DNA of 64,000 nt, taken from positions 1,800,501-1,864,500 of the forward strand of contig NZ_JAGGML010000001.1 in the NCBI RefSeq assembly GCF_017875275.1. The letters are read 5' to 3'. Positions 9,138-16,523 of this stretch are shown here, one piece after another. Position 1 is the first letter of the stretch. The number at the start of each line of letters is the position of its first letter. Below the pieces are notes generated by a model that was given only the letters and a program-made list of their open reading frames with translations, searched no databases and was not told the origin of the DNA. The DNA is from Xanthobacter flavus. GTDB lineage: Bacteria > Pseudomonadota > Alphaproteobacteria > Rhizobiales > Xanthobacteraceae. Both the position numbers and the translations under genes were made by a program.

Positions 9138-9329
9138 GGGGCGTCCTTCAAAGGTCCGGCGGCAGCGGCGACCAGCGGTCGGAATCGGGGTCGATCGAAG
9201 GCGCGCACGATGCCCGAGGGGGCGGCGGGGGACAAGAGCGGCACCGGCGGCAGCGCCGCCGATAGACGCGGCTCAAGAGGTGCACGCTCCAACGGCCAAG
9301 CCGTGCCGCGTCGCACACTTCACAGGCAT

Positions 9330-9360
9330 CTGCATCGCGTAATGACCAACACTGATGCAG
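9330..9360. promoter_or_regulatory. Inverted repeat CTGCATC-N17-GATGCAG, possible activator site of the nitrate operon
   Basis: A perfect 7-bp inverted repeat lies about 100-130 bases upstream of the predicted transcription start of the nrt operon, where an enhancer site for a sigma-54 activator is expected. It does not fit the usual NtrC box (GCAC-N7-GTGC): the half-sites resemble TGCA but the spacing is too wide. Two half-sites of an unknown activator or chance are both possible. Confidence 0.3.
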
Positions 9361-9433
9361 GCAGCGTCCGCGCCCAATTTTTAATCAGACAAGATTCAAT
9401 ATTCAAATCAGCCAGATAGGCATTTCGAGGCAG

Positions 9434-9450
9434 TTGGCCCGCCGCTTGCT
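9434..9450 (+). promoter_or_regulatory. Sigma-54 promoter of the nitrate assimilation operon
   Basis: TTGGCCCG-N4-TTGCT matches the sigma-54 consensus YTGGCACG-N4-TTGCW with one change (A to C). The invariant GG (9436-9437) and GC (9448-9449) are exactly 12 bases apart. The predicted transcription start is near 9461. Sigma-54 promoters need an ATP-dependent activator, and NtrC is the usual one for nitrogen assimilation. The start would fall one base before the first hairpin of the two-hexaloop leader, which supports both calls. Confidence 0.8.
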
Positions 9451-9461
9451 TTTAACGTTGC

Positions 9462-9509
9462 GGCGCAGTCGATGATGACCGCGCCCCATATTCGTCCCAA
9501 CGATGGGAC
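9462..9509 (+). promoter_or_regulatory. Two-hexaloop leader RNA, probable ANTAR (NasT-type) antitermination target
   Basis: Hairpin P1 (9462-9485) is a 9-position stem with one A-C mismatch closing the six-base loop GATGAT. An 8-base linker follows. Hairpin P2 (9494-9509) is a perfect 5-bp stem GTCCC/GGGAC closing the six-base loop AACGAT. ANTAR regulators such as NasT and NasR bind tandem hexaloop hairpins with A at loop position 1 and G at position 4; P2 fits exactly, P1 has G4 but G instead of A at position 1. An intrinsic terminator follows ten bases later. This is the layout of nitrate-responsive NasS-NasT antitermination leaders; neither regulator gene is in the window. Confidence 0.72.
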
Positions 9510-9518
9510 CCGCAGCAG

Positions 9519-9569
9519 AGCCGCTGACAGCCATGGCCGGAAGGTCGTGAGCATGTCCGCGGCTTTTTT
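9519..9569 (+). terminator. Intrinsic terminator inside the nitrate operon leader
   Basis: AGCCGC-T-GAC (9519-9528) pairs with GTC-C-GCGGCT (9555-9564), with one T-C mismatch, followed directly by a run of T (9564-9569). Inside the loop, CATGGCC-GGAA-GGTCGTG (9532-9549) makes a second 7-bp hairpin with G-U pairs. A terminator 47 bases before the nrtA start and after the hexaloop motif implies that transcription into the operon is conditional. Confidence 0.75.
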
Positions 9570-9615
9570 CGTTTCGGGTCTCCTCGTCCGCCTTTGCCGT
9601 CCAGGGGAAAACAAA

Positions 9616-11034
9616 ATGAGCGACGCTTCCAAGACCGAGTCCGCTGCCGCCGAATCCGCAGCCACATCGAACGCCAAGACTGAGAGCGCCAAGACTGAGA
9701 GCGCCAAGACTGAGAGCGCCACCCCGGCCGCTGCCGCCGGCGTCTCGCGCCGCTCGCTCCTGAAGGGCACGGCCGCCGCGCTCGGCACCGCTGCGCTGTT
9801 CGAGAGCATCCGCATGGCGTTCCCCGGCGGCGTGCCGGCGGCCTATGCGGCGACGCCGGAGACCACCAAGGCGACGCTCGGCTACATCGCGCTCATGGAC
9901 GCCTCGCCCCTCGTCATCGCGAAGGAGAAGGGTTTCTTCGCCAAGCACGGCGTGCCCGACGCGGAGGTGGTGAAGCAGGCCTCCTGGGGCGCCACCCGCG
10001 ACAACCTCGTGCTCGGCGGCGAGAAGAACGGCATCGACGGCGCGCACATCCTCACGCCCATGCCCTACCTGATCTCCACGGGCAAGGTGACGCAGAACAA
10101 TGTGCCGACCCCCATGTACATCCTCGCGCGCCTGAACCTCGACGCGCAGGCCATCTCGGTCTCGAACGAATACAAGGACCTCAAGGTCACGGCCAATGCC
10201 GGCGCCCTCAAGGAGGCTTTCGCCAAGAAGAAGGCCGAGGGCAAGGAAGTAAAGATCGCCATGACCTTCCCGGGCGGCACCCACGATCTGTGGATCCGCT
10301 ACTGGCTGGCCTCGGCCGGCATCGACCCGGACAAGGACGTCTCCACCATCGTGGTGCCGCCGCCCCAGATGGTCGCAAACATGAAGGTCGGCAACATGGA
10401 CGCCTTCTGCGTGGGCGAGCCGTGGAACGAGCAGTTGGTCAACCAGGGCATCGGCTTCACCGCCTGCACCACCGGCGAGATCTGGAAGCAGCACCCCGAG
10501 AAGGCGCTCGGCATGCGCGCCGACTATGTGGACAAGAACCCCAACGCCACCCGCGCCATCCTGAAAGCCGTCATGGAAGCCCAGCAATGGTGCGACAAGA
10601 TGGAAAACAAGAAGGAGATGTCGGAAATCGTCGGCAAAAGGCAGTGGTTCAACGTGCCCGTCTCCGACATCTACGGCCGCGCCATCGGCGACATCAATTA
10701 CGGCAATGGCCGCGTGGTGAAGAATTCCGACCAGTACATGAAGTTCTGGATGGACCACGCCTCCTATCCCTTCCGCAGCCATGACGCCTGGTTCATCACC
10801 GAGGACATCCGCTGGGGCAAGTTCGAGCCCACGACGGACATCAACGCCCTCGTCGCCAAGGTGAACCGCGAGGAGATCTGGCGCGAGGCGGCGAAGGAGC
10901 TGGGCGTCGCCGCCAGCGATATCCCCGCCTCGTCGTCGCGCGGCAAGGAAACCTTCTTCGACGGCAAGGTCTTCGACCCCGCCGATCCGCAGGCCTACCT
11001 CAAAAGCCTCGGCATCAAGCGCGTCGACGCCTGA
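9616..11034 (+). CDS. nrtA: Nitrate ABC transporter substrate-binding protein
   Basis: NrtA captures nitrate (or nitrite) outside the inner membrane for the NrtB-NrtC transporter. The 472-residue product has a twin-arginine signal, SRRSLLKG at residues 44-51, followed by an Ala-rich segment ending in AYAA. The mature part has the NrtA/CmpA fold: LGYIALMDASPLVIAKEKGFF, then ASWGATRDNLVLGG, then MTFPGGTHDLWIRYWLA and NMDAFCVGEPWN. Before the Tat motif is a 43-residue extension with three exact KTESA repeats. The ATG at 9616 has AGGGGAAAACA just upstream and follows the leader terminator. It is the first gene of the operon. Confidence 0.92.
   Translation: MSDASKTESAAAESAATSNAKTESAKTESAKTESATPAAAAGVSRRSLLKGTAAALGTAALFESIRMAFPGGVPAAYAATPETTKATLGYIALMDASPLVIAKEKGFFAKHGVPDAEVVKQASWGATRDNLVLGGEKNGIDGAHILTPMPYLISTGKVTQNNVPTPMYILARLNLDAQAISVSNEYKDLKVTANAGALKEAFAKKKAEGKEVKIAMTFPGGTHDLWIRYWLASAGIDPDKDVSTIVVPPPQMVANMKVGNMDAFCVGEPWNEQLVNQGIGFTACTTGEIWKQHPEKALGMRADYVDKNPNATRAILKAVMEAQQWCDKMENKKEMSEIVGKRQWFNVPVSDIYGRAIGDINYGNGRVVKNSDQYMKFWMDHASYPFRSHDAWFITEDIRWGKFEPTTDINALVAKVNREEIWREAAKELGVAASDIPASSSRGKETFFDGKVFDPADPQAYLKSLGIKRVDA
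9676..9720 (+). repeat. Three tandem 15-bp repeats in nrtA
   Basis: Three identical copies of AAGACTGAGAGCGCC encode KTESA three times just ahead of the Tat motif. Exact identity at the DNA level suggests recent slippage. The segment is in the cleaved or disordered N-terminal extension, so copy-number changes should stay in frame and be tolerated. Confidence 0.9.
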
Positions 11035-11102
11035 GCCGCGCCAATACGCCCCCTCCCGCGCGGAGGGGCCTCTTCCCGATACCCAGACCCGGAGTTCGTG
11101 CC

Positions 11103-11996
11103 ATGTCCGTCACCGCCTTGAAGGAGCCGCCCCGCGAGGTCCGACGCTCCGGGACAGCAGAAGTCGTCAAGATGAAGCCTGCCGCCATGCGCCGGCCCTC
11201 CCGCTGGCCGGGCTATGCGAAATCCGTCGCCGCCACCGTCATCCCGCCGCTGGTGATGGTGGTGCTGCTCGGCCTGCTGTGGGAAATCCTGTGCTCCGGC
11301 GCGGGCGCCACGCTGCCGCCGCCGAGCCGCATCTGGGCGGATTCCAAGGACCTCATCCTCGACCCGTTCTTCGTCGCCGGCCCGCAGGACATCGGCCTCG
11401 GCTGGCGCGTTCTGGTCTCGCTCCAGCGGGTGGCGGTGGGCTTCGGCCTCGCGGCGGTGGTGGGCATCGCGCTCGGCGCTGTGGTGGGCCAGTCGGTGTG
11501 GGCCATGCGCGGGCTCGATCCCATCTTCCAGGTGCTGCGCACGGTGCCGCCGCTGGCGTGGCTGCCCATCGCCCTGGCGGCGTTCCGCGACAGCAATCCT
11601 TCGGCGATCTTCGTGATCTTCATCACCGCCATCTGGCCGATCATCATCAACACGGCGGTGGGCATAAGGAACATCCCGCAAGATTACCGCAACGTGGCGC
11701 TGGTTCTGCGGCTGAACCCGCTCGAATTCTTCTGGAAGATCATGATGCCGTCCGCGGCACCCTACATCTTCACCGGCCTTCGCATCGGCATCGGCCTCAG
11801 CTGGCTCGCCATCGTTGCGGCGGAGATGCTCACCGGCGGCGTCGGCATCGGCTTCTTCATCTGGGATGCGTGGAACTCCTCCCGCCTGCCCGACATCATC
11901 GTCGCCCTCGTCTACATCGGCCTCGTCGGCTTCGTGCTCGACCGCCTGGTGGCCGGCATCGGCTCCTTCGTCACCCGTGGCACGCAGGCTTCCTGA
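11103..11996 (+). CDS. nrtB: Nitrate ABC transporter permease
   Basis: The inner-membrane permease of the nitrate importer, 297 residues, has about six hydrophobic helices starting with VIPPLVMVVLLGLLWEIL near residue 45. The BPD-transport loop that contacts the ATPase, RNVALVLRLNPLEFFWKIMMPSAAPYIFTGLRIGIGLSW, sits near residues 195-235 with the expected EAA-like helices. GGAGTTCGTGCC lies before the ATG. It follows nrtA by 68 bases and precedes nrtC by 33, so all three are cotranscribed. A basic N-terminal tail of about 35 residues precedes the first helix. Confidence 0.92.
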   Translation: MSVTALKEPPREVRRSGTAEVVKMKPAAMRRPSRWPGYAKSVAATVIPPLVMVVLLGLLWEILCSGAGATLPPPSRIWADSKDLILDPFFVAGPQDIGLGWRVLVSLQRVAVGFGLAAVVGIALGAVVGQSVWAMRGLDPIFQVLRTVPPLAWLPIALAAFRDSNPSAIFVIFITAIWPIIINTAVGIRNIPQDYRNVALVLRLNPLEFFWKIMMPSAAPYIFTGLRIGIGLSWLAIVAAEMLTGGVGIGFFIWDAWNSSRLPDIIVALVYIGLVGFVLDRLVAGIGSFVTRGTQAS

Positions 11997-12029
11997 GCCC
12001 TGCCCGACCCCATCTTCAAGGAGGCTTCG

Positions 12030-12824
12030 ATGCCCGCCTATCTCGAGCTGAGCCAGATCGGCAAGACCTTCTCCCGCGGCGCCGCCACCACCGAGGTGCT
12101 GCGCGATGTTTCCCTCGACATCGCCAAGGGGGAGTACATCTCCATCATCGGCCATTCCGGCTGCGGCAAGTCCACCTTGCTCAACATCGTGGCCGGCCTC
12201 ACCTCCGCCACCACGGGCGGGGTGATCCTCGACGGGCGGGAGGTGAATTCCCCCGGCCCGGACCGAGCGGTCGTGTTCCAGAACCACTCGCTGCTGCCCT
12301 GGCTCACCGTCTACGAAAATGTGCGCCTCGCGGTGGACAAGGTGTTCTCCGGCACCCGCTCGCGCGCCGAGCGGCACGACTGGACCCTGCACAATCTCGA
12401 CCTCGTGCAGATGGGCCACGCCAAGGACAAGCGCCCGGCGGAAGTCTCCGGCGGCATGAAGCAGCGCGTCGGCATCGCCCGCGCGCTCGCCATGGAGCCG
12501 AAGGTGCTGCTGCTGGACGAGCCTTTCGGCGCGCTGGACGCGCTCACCCGCGCCCATCTCCAGGACAGCGTGATGCAGATCCACGCCACGCTGGGCAACA
12601 CCATCCTCATGATCACCCACGACGTGGACGAGGCGGTGCTGCTCTCCGACCGCATCGTGATGATGACCAACGGCCCCTCCGCCTATGTGGGCGAGGTGCT
12701 GGAGGTGAAGCTGCCCCGTCCGCGCAAGCGCCTCGAGCTGGTGACCAACCCCACCTACCTCAAGGCCCGCGAGGCGGTGCTGAAATTCCTCCACGAACGC
12801 CACCGCTTCGTCGAGGCGGCCTGA
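12030..12824 (+). CDS. nrtC: Nitrate ABC transporter ATP-binding protein
   Basis: The 264-residue ATPase powers nitrate import through NrtB. Walker A is GHSGCGKST near residues 44-52, the Q-loop is VVFQNHSLLPW, the signature is SGGMKQRVGIARAL and Walker B is VLLLDEPFGALDALTR, followed by the H-loop ITHDVDEAVLLSDR. AAGGAGGCTTCG precedes the ATG. Cyanobacterial transporters have two different ATPases, NrtC with a fused binding domain and NrtD. Here one plain ATPase of NrtD length serves, so the symbol nrtC or nrtD is a matter of convention. Confidence 0.92.
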   Translation: MPAYLELSQIGKTFSRGAATTEVLRDVSLDIAKGEYISIIGHSGCGKSTLLNIVAGLTSATTGGVILDGREVNSPGPDRAVVFQNHSLLPWLTVYENVRLAVDKVFSGTRSRAERHDWTLHNLDLVQMGHAKDKRPAEVSGGMKQRVGIARALAMEPKVLLLDEPFGALDALTRAHLQDSVMQIHATLGNTILMITHDVDEAVLLSDRIVMMTNGPSAYVGEVLEVKLPRPRKRLELVTNPTYLKAREAVLKFLHERHRFVEAA

Positions 12825-12887
12825 CGCGCCGGGGAGCGGGTTTCCCCGCACCCGCTCCCCGTCTTCATTTCAAGCCAGGAGATATCC

Positions 12888-13313
12888 ATGACTCCGAGCC
12901 AGATTGATCTGATCCAGGATTCGTTTCGCAAGGTCGTTCCCATCTCCGACACCGCCGCCGCTTTGTTCTACGGCCGGCTGTTCGAGATCGCGCCGGAGGT
13001 GAAGCCCCTGTTCAAGGGCGACATGAGCCTCCAGGGCGCCAAGCTCATGGCGACGCTCGGCCTCGTGGTCGCCGGCCTCAACGATCTGTCGAAGATCGTC
13101 CCGGCCGCCGAGAGCCTCGCCCGCAAGCATGTGGGCTACGGCGTGAAGGACGAGCATTACGCCCCCGTCGGCGCCGCGCTCATCTGGACGCTGGAGCAAG
13201 GCCTCGGGCCGGACTTCACCCCCGAGACGAAGGCCGCGTGGATCGAGGCCTACGCCATCCTCTCCTCCGTCATGATCGCCGCCGCTGCCAAGGCGCCGGT
13301 CGCGGCCGAGTAA
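12888..13313 (+). CDS. Single-domain globin of the nitrate assimilation operon
   Basis: The 141-residue protein is a bacterial haemoglobin without a reductase domain. SFRKVVPISDTAAALFYGRLFEIAPEVKPLF is the A-to-CD region, and His81 in ARKHVGYGV is the expected proximal haem ligand, followed by KDEHYAPVGAALIWTLEQ. Homologous globins in alphaproteobacterial nitrate operons (Bjgb in Bradyrhizobium) protect against nitric oxide formed as a by-product of nitrate and nitrite reduction. It lies between the transporter genes and the FAD oxidoreductase, which probably reduces it or the reductases. CCAGGAGATATCC precedes the ATG. Confidence 0.9.
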   Translation: MTPSQIDLIQDSFRKVVPISDTAAALFYGRLFEIAPEVKPLFKGDMSLQGAKLMATLGLVVAGLNDLSKIVPAAESLARKHVGYGVKDEHYAPVGAALIWTLEQGLGPDFTPETKAAWIEAYAILSSVMIAAAAKAPVAAE

Positions 13314-13323
13314 GGAGGCAGGC

Positions 13324-14538
13324 GTGAGCGAGCCCCTTCTCGTCATCGGCAACGGCATGGCCGCCGCGAAGCTCTGCGAGGAGCTGACCTCCCGCGCGCT
13401 GGGCCGCCACGCCGTTGCGGTGATCGGGGCGGAGCCCTGCCTTGCGTACAATCGCGTGCTTCTGTCCGAGGTGCTCGCCGGCCACATGACCGCCGCCGAG
13501 GCGGAGATGAAGCCCGCCACCTGGTGGCGCGAGCGGGGCGTGACGCTGCAATACGGCACCCCCGCCGCCGCCATTGACCGCGCCGCGCGCAACGTGGTCC
13601 TCGCCGACGGCCGCCGCCTGCCCTTTGGCAAGCTGGTGCTGGCCACCGGCTCCCACCCCATCCGCCTGCCGCTGCCCGGCATGGCGCTGCCCGGCGTCCA
13701 CACCTTCCGCGATCTGAAGGACGTGGAAGCCCTGCTCGCCGCCGCCGCTGTTCCCGGAACCCGCGCCGTGGTCATCGGCGGCGGCCTGCTCGGCATCGAG
13801 GCCGCGGCGGGCCTTGCCGGCGCGGGCGTCGAGACCCGCCTCGTCCATCTCATGGACCGGCTGATGGAGCGCCAGCTCGATGTCGCCGCCGCCGGCTTCC
13901 TCAGGCGCGCCGTGGAGGCCAAGGGCATCGAAGTGCTGCTCGGCGCCGCGAGCGAGGCCATAGAGGGCGACAGCCATGTCACCGGCCTGCGCCTGAAAGA
14001 CGGCCGCGTCATTCCCGCCGACATTCTCGTGGTGGCCTGCGGCGTCACCCCCAATGCGGACCTTGCCCGCGCGGCGGGGCTGGAGGTGAAGCGCGGCATC
14101 GTGGTGGACGATACCCTCGCAGCCTCCGATCCCGACATCTTCGCCATCGGCGAATGCGCCGAGCATCGCGGCATGACCTACGGCCTCGTCGCCCCGGCCT
14201 ATGAGCAGGCTGGCGTGCTCGCCCGTCGCCTCGCGGGAGAGGACGCGCGCTATGCGGGCTCCGTCGTCTCCACCAATCTCAAGGTGTCGGGCGTGCCCGT
14301 CTTCTCCGCCGGCGACGTCACCGGCGGTCCGGGCACCGAGGACATCGTGCTCACCGATCGCGGCCTCGGCGTCTATCGCCGGCTCATCGTGAAGGACGGC
14401 CGGCTCGCCGGCGCCGTGCTGTTCGGCGACACGGCGGACGGTCTCTTCTATCTCGACCTCATCACACGCCGCACCCCCATCGCCGCCATGCGCCCTGAGC
14501 TTGCGTTCGGCCGCGATGCGGTGGCCGCCGCTGCCTGA
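13324..14538 (+). CDS. FAD/NAD(P)H-dependent oxidoreductase (NirB N-terminal-like flavoprotein)
   Basis: The 404-residue protein has two dinucleotide-binding folds: FAD at the N-terminus (LLVIGNGMAAAKLCEEL) and NAD(P)H at about residue 155 (AVVIGGGLLGIEAAAGLAGAG), then the FAD-closing motif DPDIFAIGECAEH. It resembles the N-terminal half of assimilatory NADH-nitrite reductase NirB and the Flp flavoprotein, known in Bradyrhizobium to feed electrons to NasC and NirA. It probably does that here, and may also keep the globin reduced. The start is a GTG with GTAAGGAGGCAGGC before it, ten bases after the globin stop. The 3' end is followed by nirA after 22 bases. Confidence 0.88.
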   Translation: MSEPLLVIGNGMAAAKLCEELTSRALGRHAVAVIGAEPCLAYNRVLLSEVLAGHMTAAEAEMKPATWWRERGVTLQYGTPAAAIDRAARNVVLADGRRLPFGKLVLATGSHPIRLPLPGMALPGVHTFRDLKDVEALLAAAAVPGTRAVVIGGGLLGIEAAAGLAGAGVETRLVHLMDRLMERQLDVAAAGFLRRAVEAKGIEVLLGAASEAIEGDSHVTGLRLKDGRVIPADILVVACGVTPNADLARAAGLEVKRGIVVDDTLAASDPDIFAIGECAEHRGMTYGLVAPAYEQAGVLARRLAGEDARYAGSVVSTNLKVSGVPVFSAGDVTGGPGTEDIVLTDRGLGVYRRLIVKDGRLAGAVLFGDTADGLFYLDLITRRTPIAAMRPELAFGRDAVAAAA

Positions 14539-14560
14539 CAAGAAGAAGAAAGGAAACCCC

Positions 14561-16318
14561 ATGGGCGCCGATTTCACCACCGACCAGAAACGCTATCTGG
14601 AAGGCTTCGTCTCCGGCGCGAAGGCGGTGCAGATCGCACGGAGCGCGCCCGCGCCCGCAGTCGCGCCGGTGGCGGAGATGACCGGCCCGGACGCCGCCAG
14701 CCACCGCGCCATGGCCCGCTTCGAGGCGGAGGGCAGGAAGCTCACCCCGGAAGAGAAGGCCAAGCGCGAGGAACTGGGCCTCGACGCCTATGACCGCATG
14801 CGCGCCGCCGCCCGCGAGGGCGTGTTCCCGAAGGGGCCCGACCTGCTGCGCTGGAAGTATCACGGCCTGTTCCATGTCGCCCCGGCGCAGGACAGCTACA
14901 TGTGCCGCATGCGCATTCCCGGCGGCATCCTCACCCACTGGCAGTTCCGGGGCGTCGCCGACATCGCGGAGCGCCATGGCGGCGGCTACACCGACATCAC
15001 CACCCGCGCCAATCTCCAGATCCGCGAGATTGCGGCCACTGACGGCATCGCCGTGCTGGAGGGGCTCGTCGCCCTCGGCCTCACGGCGAAGGGCTCGGGC
15101 GCGGACAATATCCGCAATGTCACCGGCACGCCCACCGCCGGCATCGACCCGCAGGAACTCATCGACACCCGCCCGCTGGCCAGCGGGTGGCACCATTACA
15201 TCCTCAACAGCCGCGACATGTACGGCCTGCCGCGCAAGTTCAACGTGGCCTTCGACGGCGCCGGCACCATCGGCGCGCTGGAGGACACCAACGACATCGG
15301 CTTCCAGGCGGTGGAGGTGATGGACGGCTTCGGCGTCGACGGAGGCGTGTGGCTGCGCCTCGTGCTGGGCGGCATCACCGGCCACAAGGATTTCGCCCGC
15401 GACACCGGCATCGTCGTGCGCCCGGACGAGGCGGTGGAGGTGGCGGCGGCCATCGTGCGCGCCTTCATCGACACCGGCGACCGCACCGACCGCAAGAAGG
15501 CGCGGCTGAAATACGTGCTCGATTCCATGGGCTTCGACGGCTTCCTGAAGCTGGTGGAGGACAAGCTCGGCCGCCCCTTCACCCGCCTTGCCGCCGCGGC
15601 GGTGATGCCGCGGCCGGAGCCGGACCGGCTCGCCCATCTCGGCGTGCATCCGCAGAAGCAGGCGGGGCTGAATTATGTGGGCGTGGCGACGCCCGTGGGC
15701 CGCATGAACGCGGCGCAGATGCGCGGCCTCGCCGACATTTCGGCGCGCTCCGGCGACGGCGACATCCGCCTCACCGTCTGGCAGAACCTGCTCATTTCCG
15801 GCGTTGCCGATGCGGATATCGCGGCCGTCACGGACGCGGTGGAGGCCCTCGGTCTCACCACGAAGGCAACACCGCTCCAGGCCGGCATCGTCGCCTGCAC
15901 CGGGGCGAAGGGCTGCCGCTTCGCGGCGGCCGACACCAAGGGCACCGCGCGGGCCATTCTGGCCCACTGTGAAGAGCGCGTCGCCCTCGACGGGCCGGTG
16001 AACATCCATGTCACCGGCTGCCACAATTCCTGTGCCCAGCATTACATCGGCGATATCGGGCTGATCGGGGCGCGGGTGCCCGTCAATGACGACGGGGACA
16101 CGGTGGACGGCTATCACATCCTCGTCGGCGGAGGCTTCGGCAGCGCGGCCGCCATCGCCCGCGAGCTTTACCAATATGTGCCGGCGGACGACGCCCCGGC
16201 CGTGGTGGAACGCCTGCTGAAAAGCTGGAAGGCCCACCGCACGCCGGGCGAGACCTTCGCCCAATTCACCCGCCGCCTCGATCCCGATGCGCTGAAGGCG
16301 CTGGCGGCGGCGGCATGA
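14561..16318 (+). CDS. nirA: Siroheme-dependent assimilatory nitrite reductase (ferredoxin type)
   Basis: NirA reduces nitrite to ammonium with six electrons using siroheme coupled to a 4Fe-4S cluster. The cluster ligands are visible as Cys446, Cys452 (CTGAKGC) and Cys487, Cys491 (CHNSC), the C-x5-C...C-x3-C pattern of nitrite/sulfite reductases. The two ferredoxin-like half-domains start near residues 110 (SYMCRMRIPGG) and 355 (LNYVGVATPVGRM). The nitrite over sulfite assignment comes from the operon. The ATG at 14561 has AGAAAGGA upstream and gives 585 residues. The siroheme comes from CysG at 3786; likely electron donors are the flanking flavoproteins or a ferredoxin. Confidence 0.9.
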   Translation: MGADFTTDQKRYLEGFVSGAKAVQIARSAPAPAVAPVAEMTGPDAASHRAMARFEAEGRKLTPEEKAKREELGLDAYDRMRAAAREGVFPKGPDLLRWKYHGLFHVAPAQDSYMCRMRIPGGILTHWQFRGVADIAERHGGGYTDITTRANLQIREIAATDGIAVLEGLVALGLTAKGSGADNIRNVTGTPTAGIDPQELIDTRPLASGWHHYILNSRDMYGLPRKFNVAFDGAGTIGALEDTNDIGFQAVEVMDGFGVDGGVWLRLVLGGITGHKDFARDTGIVVRPDEAVEVAAAIVRAFIDTGDRTDRKKARLKYVLDSMGFDGFLKLVEDKLGRPFTRLAAAAVMPRPEPDRLAHLGVHPQKQAGLNYVGVATPVGRMNAAQMRGLADISARSGDGDIRLTVWQNLLISGVADADIAAVTDAVEALGLTTKATPLQAGIVACTGAKGCRFAAADTKGTARAILAHCEERVALDGPVNIHVTGCHNSCAQHYIGDIGLIGARVPVNDDGDTVDGYHILVGGGFGSAAAIARELYQYVPADDAPAVVERLLKSWKAHRTPGETFAQFTRRLDPDALKALAAAA

Positions 16319-16367
16319 ATCGCCCGGCCTCTTCCCTTCGGCCGCTGCGCGACGCCGTGCGCTGGCC

Positions 16368-16406
16368 CCCGGCTCGCATTCCGCTGACGCTCCATGCGTC
16401 CGGGGC
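16368..16406. repeat. 39-bp extragenic repeat, inverted copy of 20877-20915
   Basis: Begins CCCGGCTCGCATTCCGCT and ends CATGCGTCCGGGGC. The reverse complement recurs at 20877-20915 with a few mismatches. The 19-mer GAGCCGGGACCCAGCGCAA also occurs at 16463 and 20908. The two copies border the Fe-S/FAD reductase and nitrate reductase genes in opposite orientation. This element fills most of the 205-base gap after nirA; nothing gene-like was seen in the rest of the gap. Confidence 0.7.
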
Positions 16407-16523
16407 GCGAGAACGGGCGCGTGTCCCGGCCGACTGCAATGCAACGCAGCGCAGTGGAAGGAGAGCCGGGACCCAGCGCAACATGCGTGCGCCTCTGGCG
16501 CGCACCGTTTCCGGATCCCGCCC

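Noticed and set aside
9278-9325. NtrC binding sites upstream of the sigma-54 promoter
   Set aside because: Several GCAC and GTGC words occur (GTGCACGC, GTGCCGCGTCGCAC), but none has the GCAC-N7-GTGC arrangement and order, so no site was called.
6006-9419. 1137-codon open frame on the plus strand, opposite polA
   Set aside because: It is antisense to a clear DNA polymerase I gene. Its His-, Arg- and Gly-rich translation has no recognisable motif and is typical of the third-position GC shadow in such genomes.
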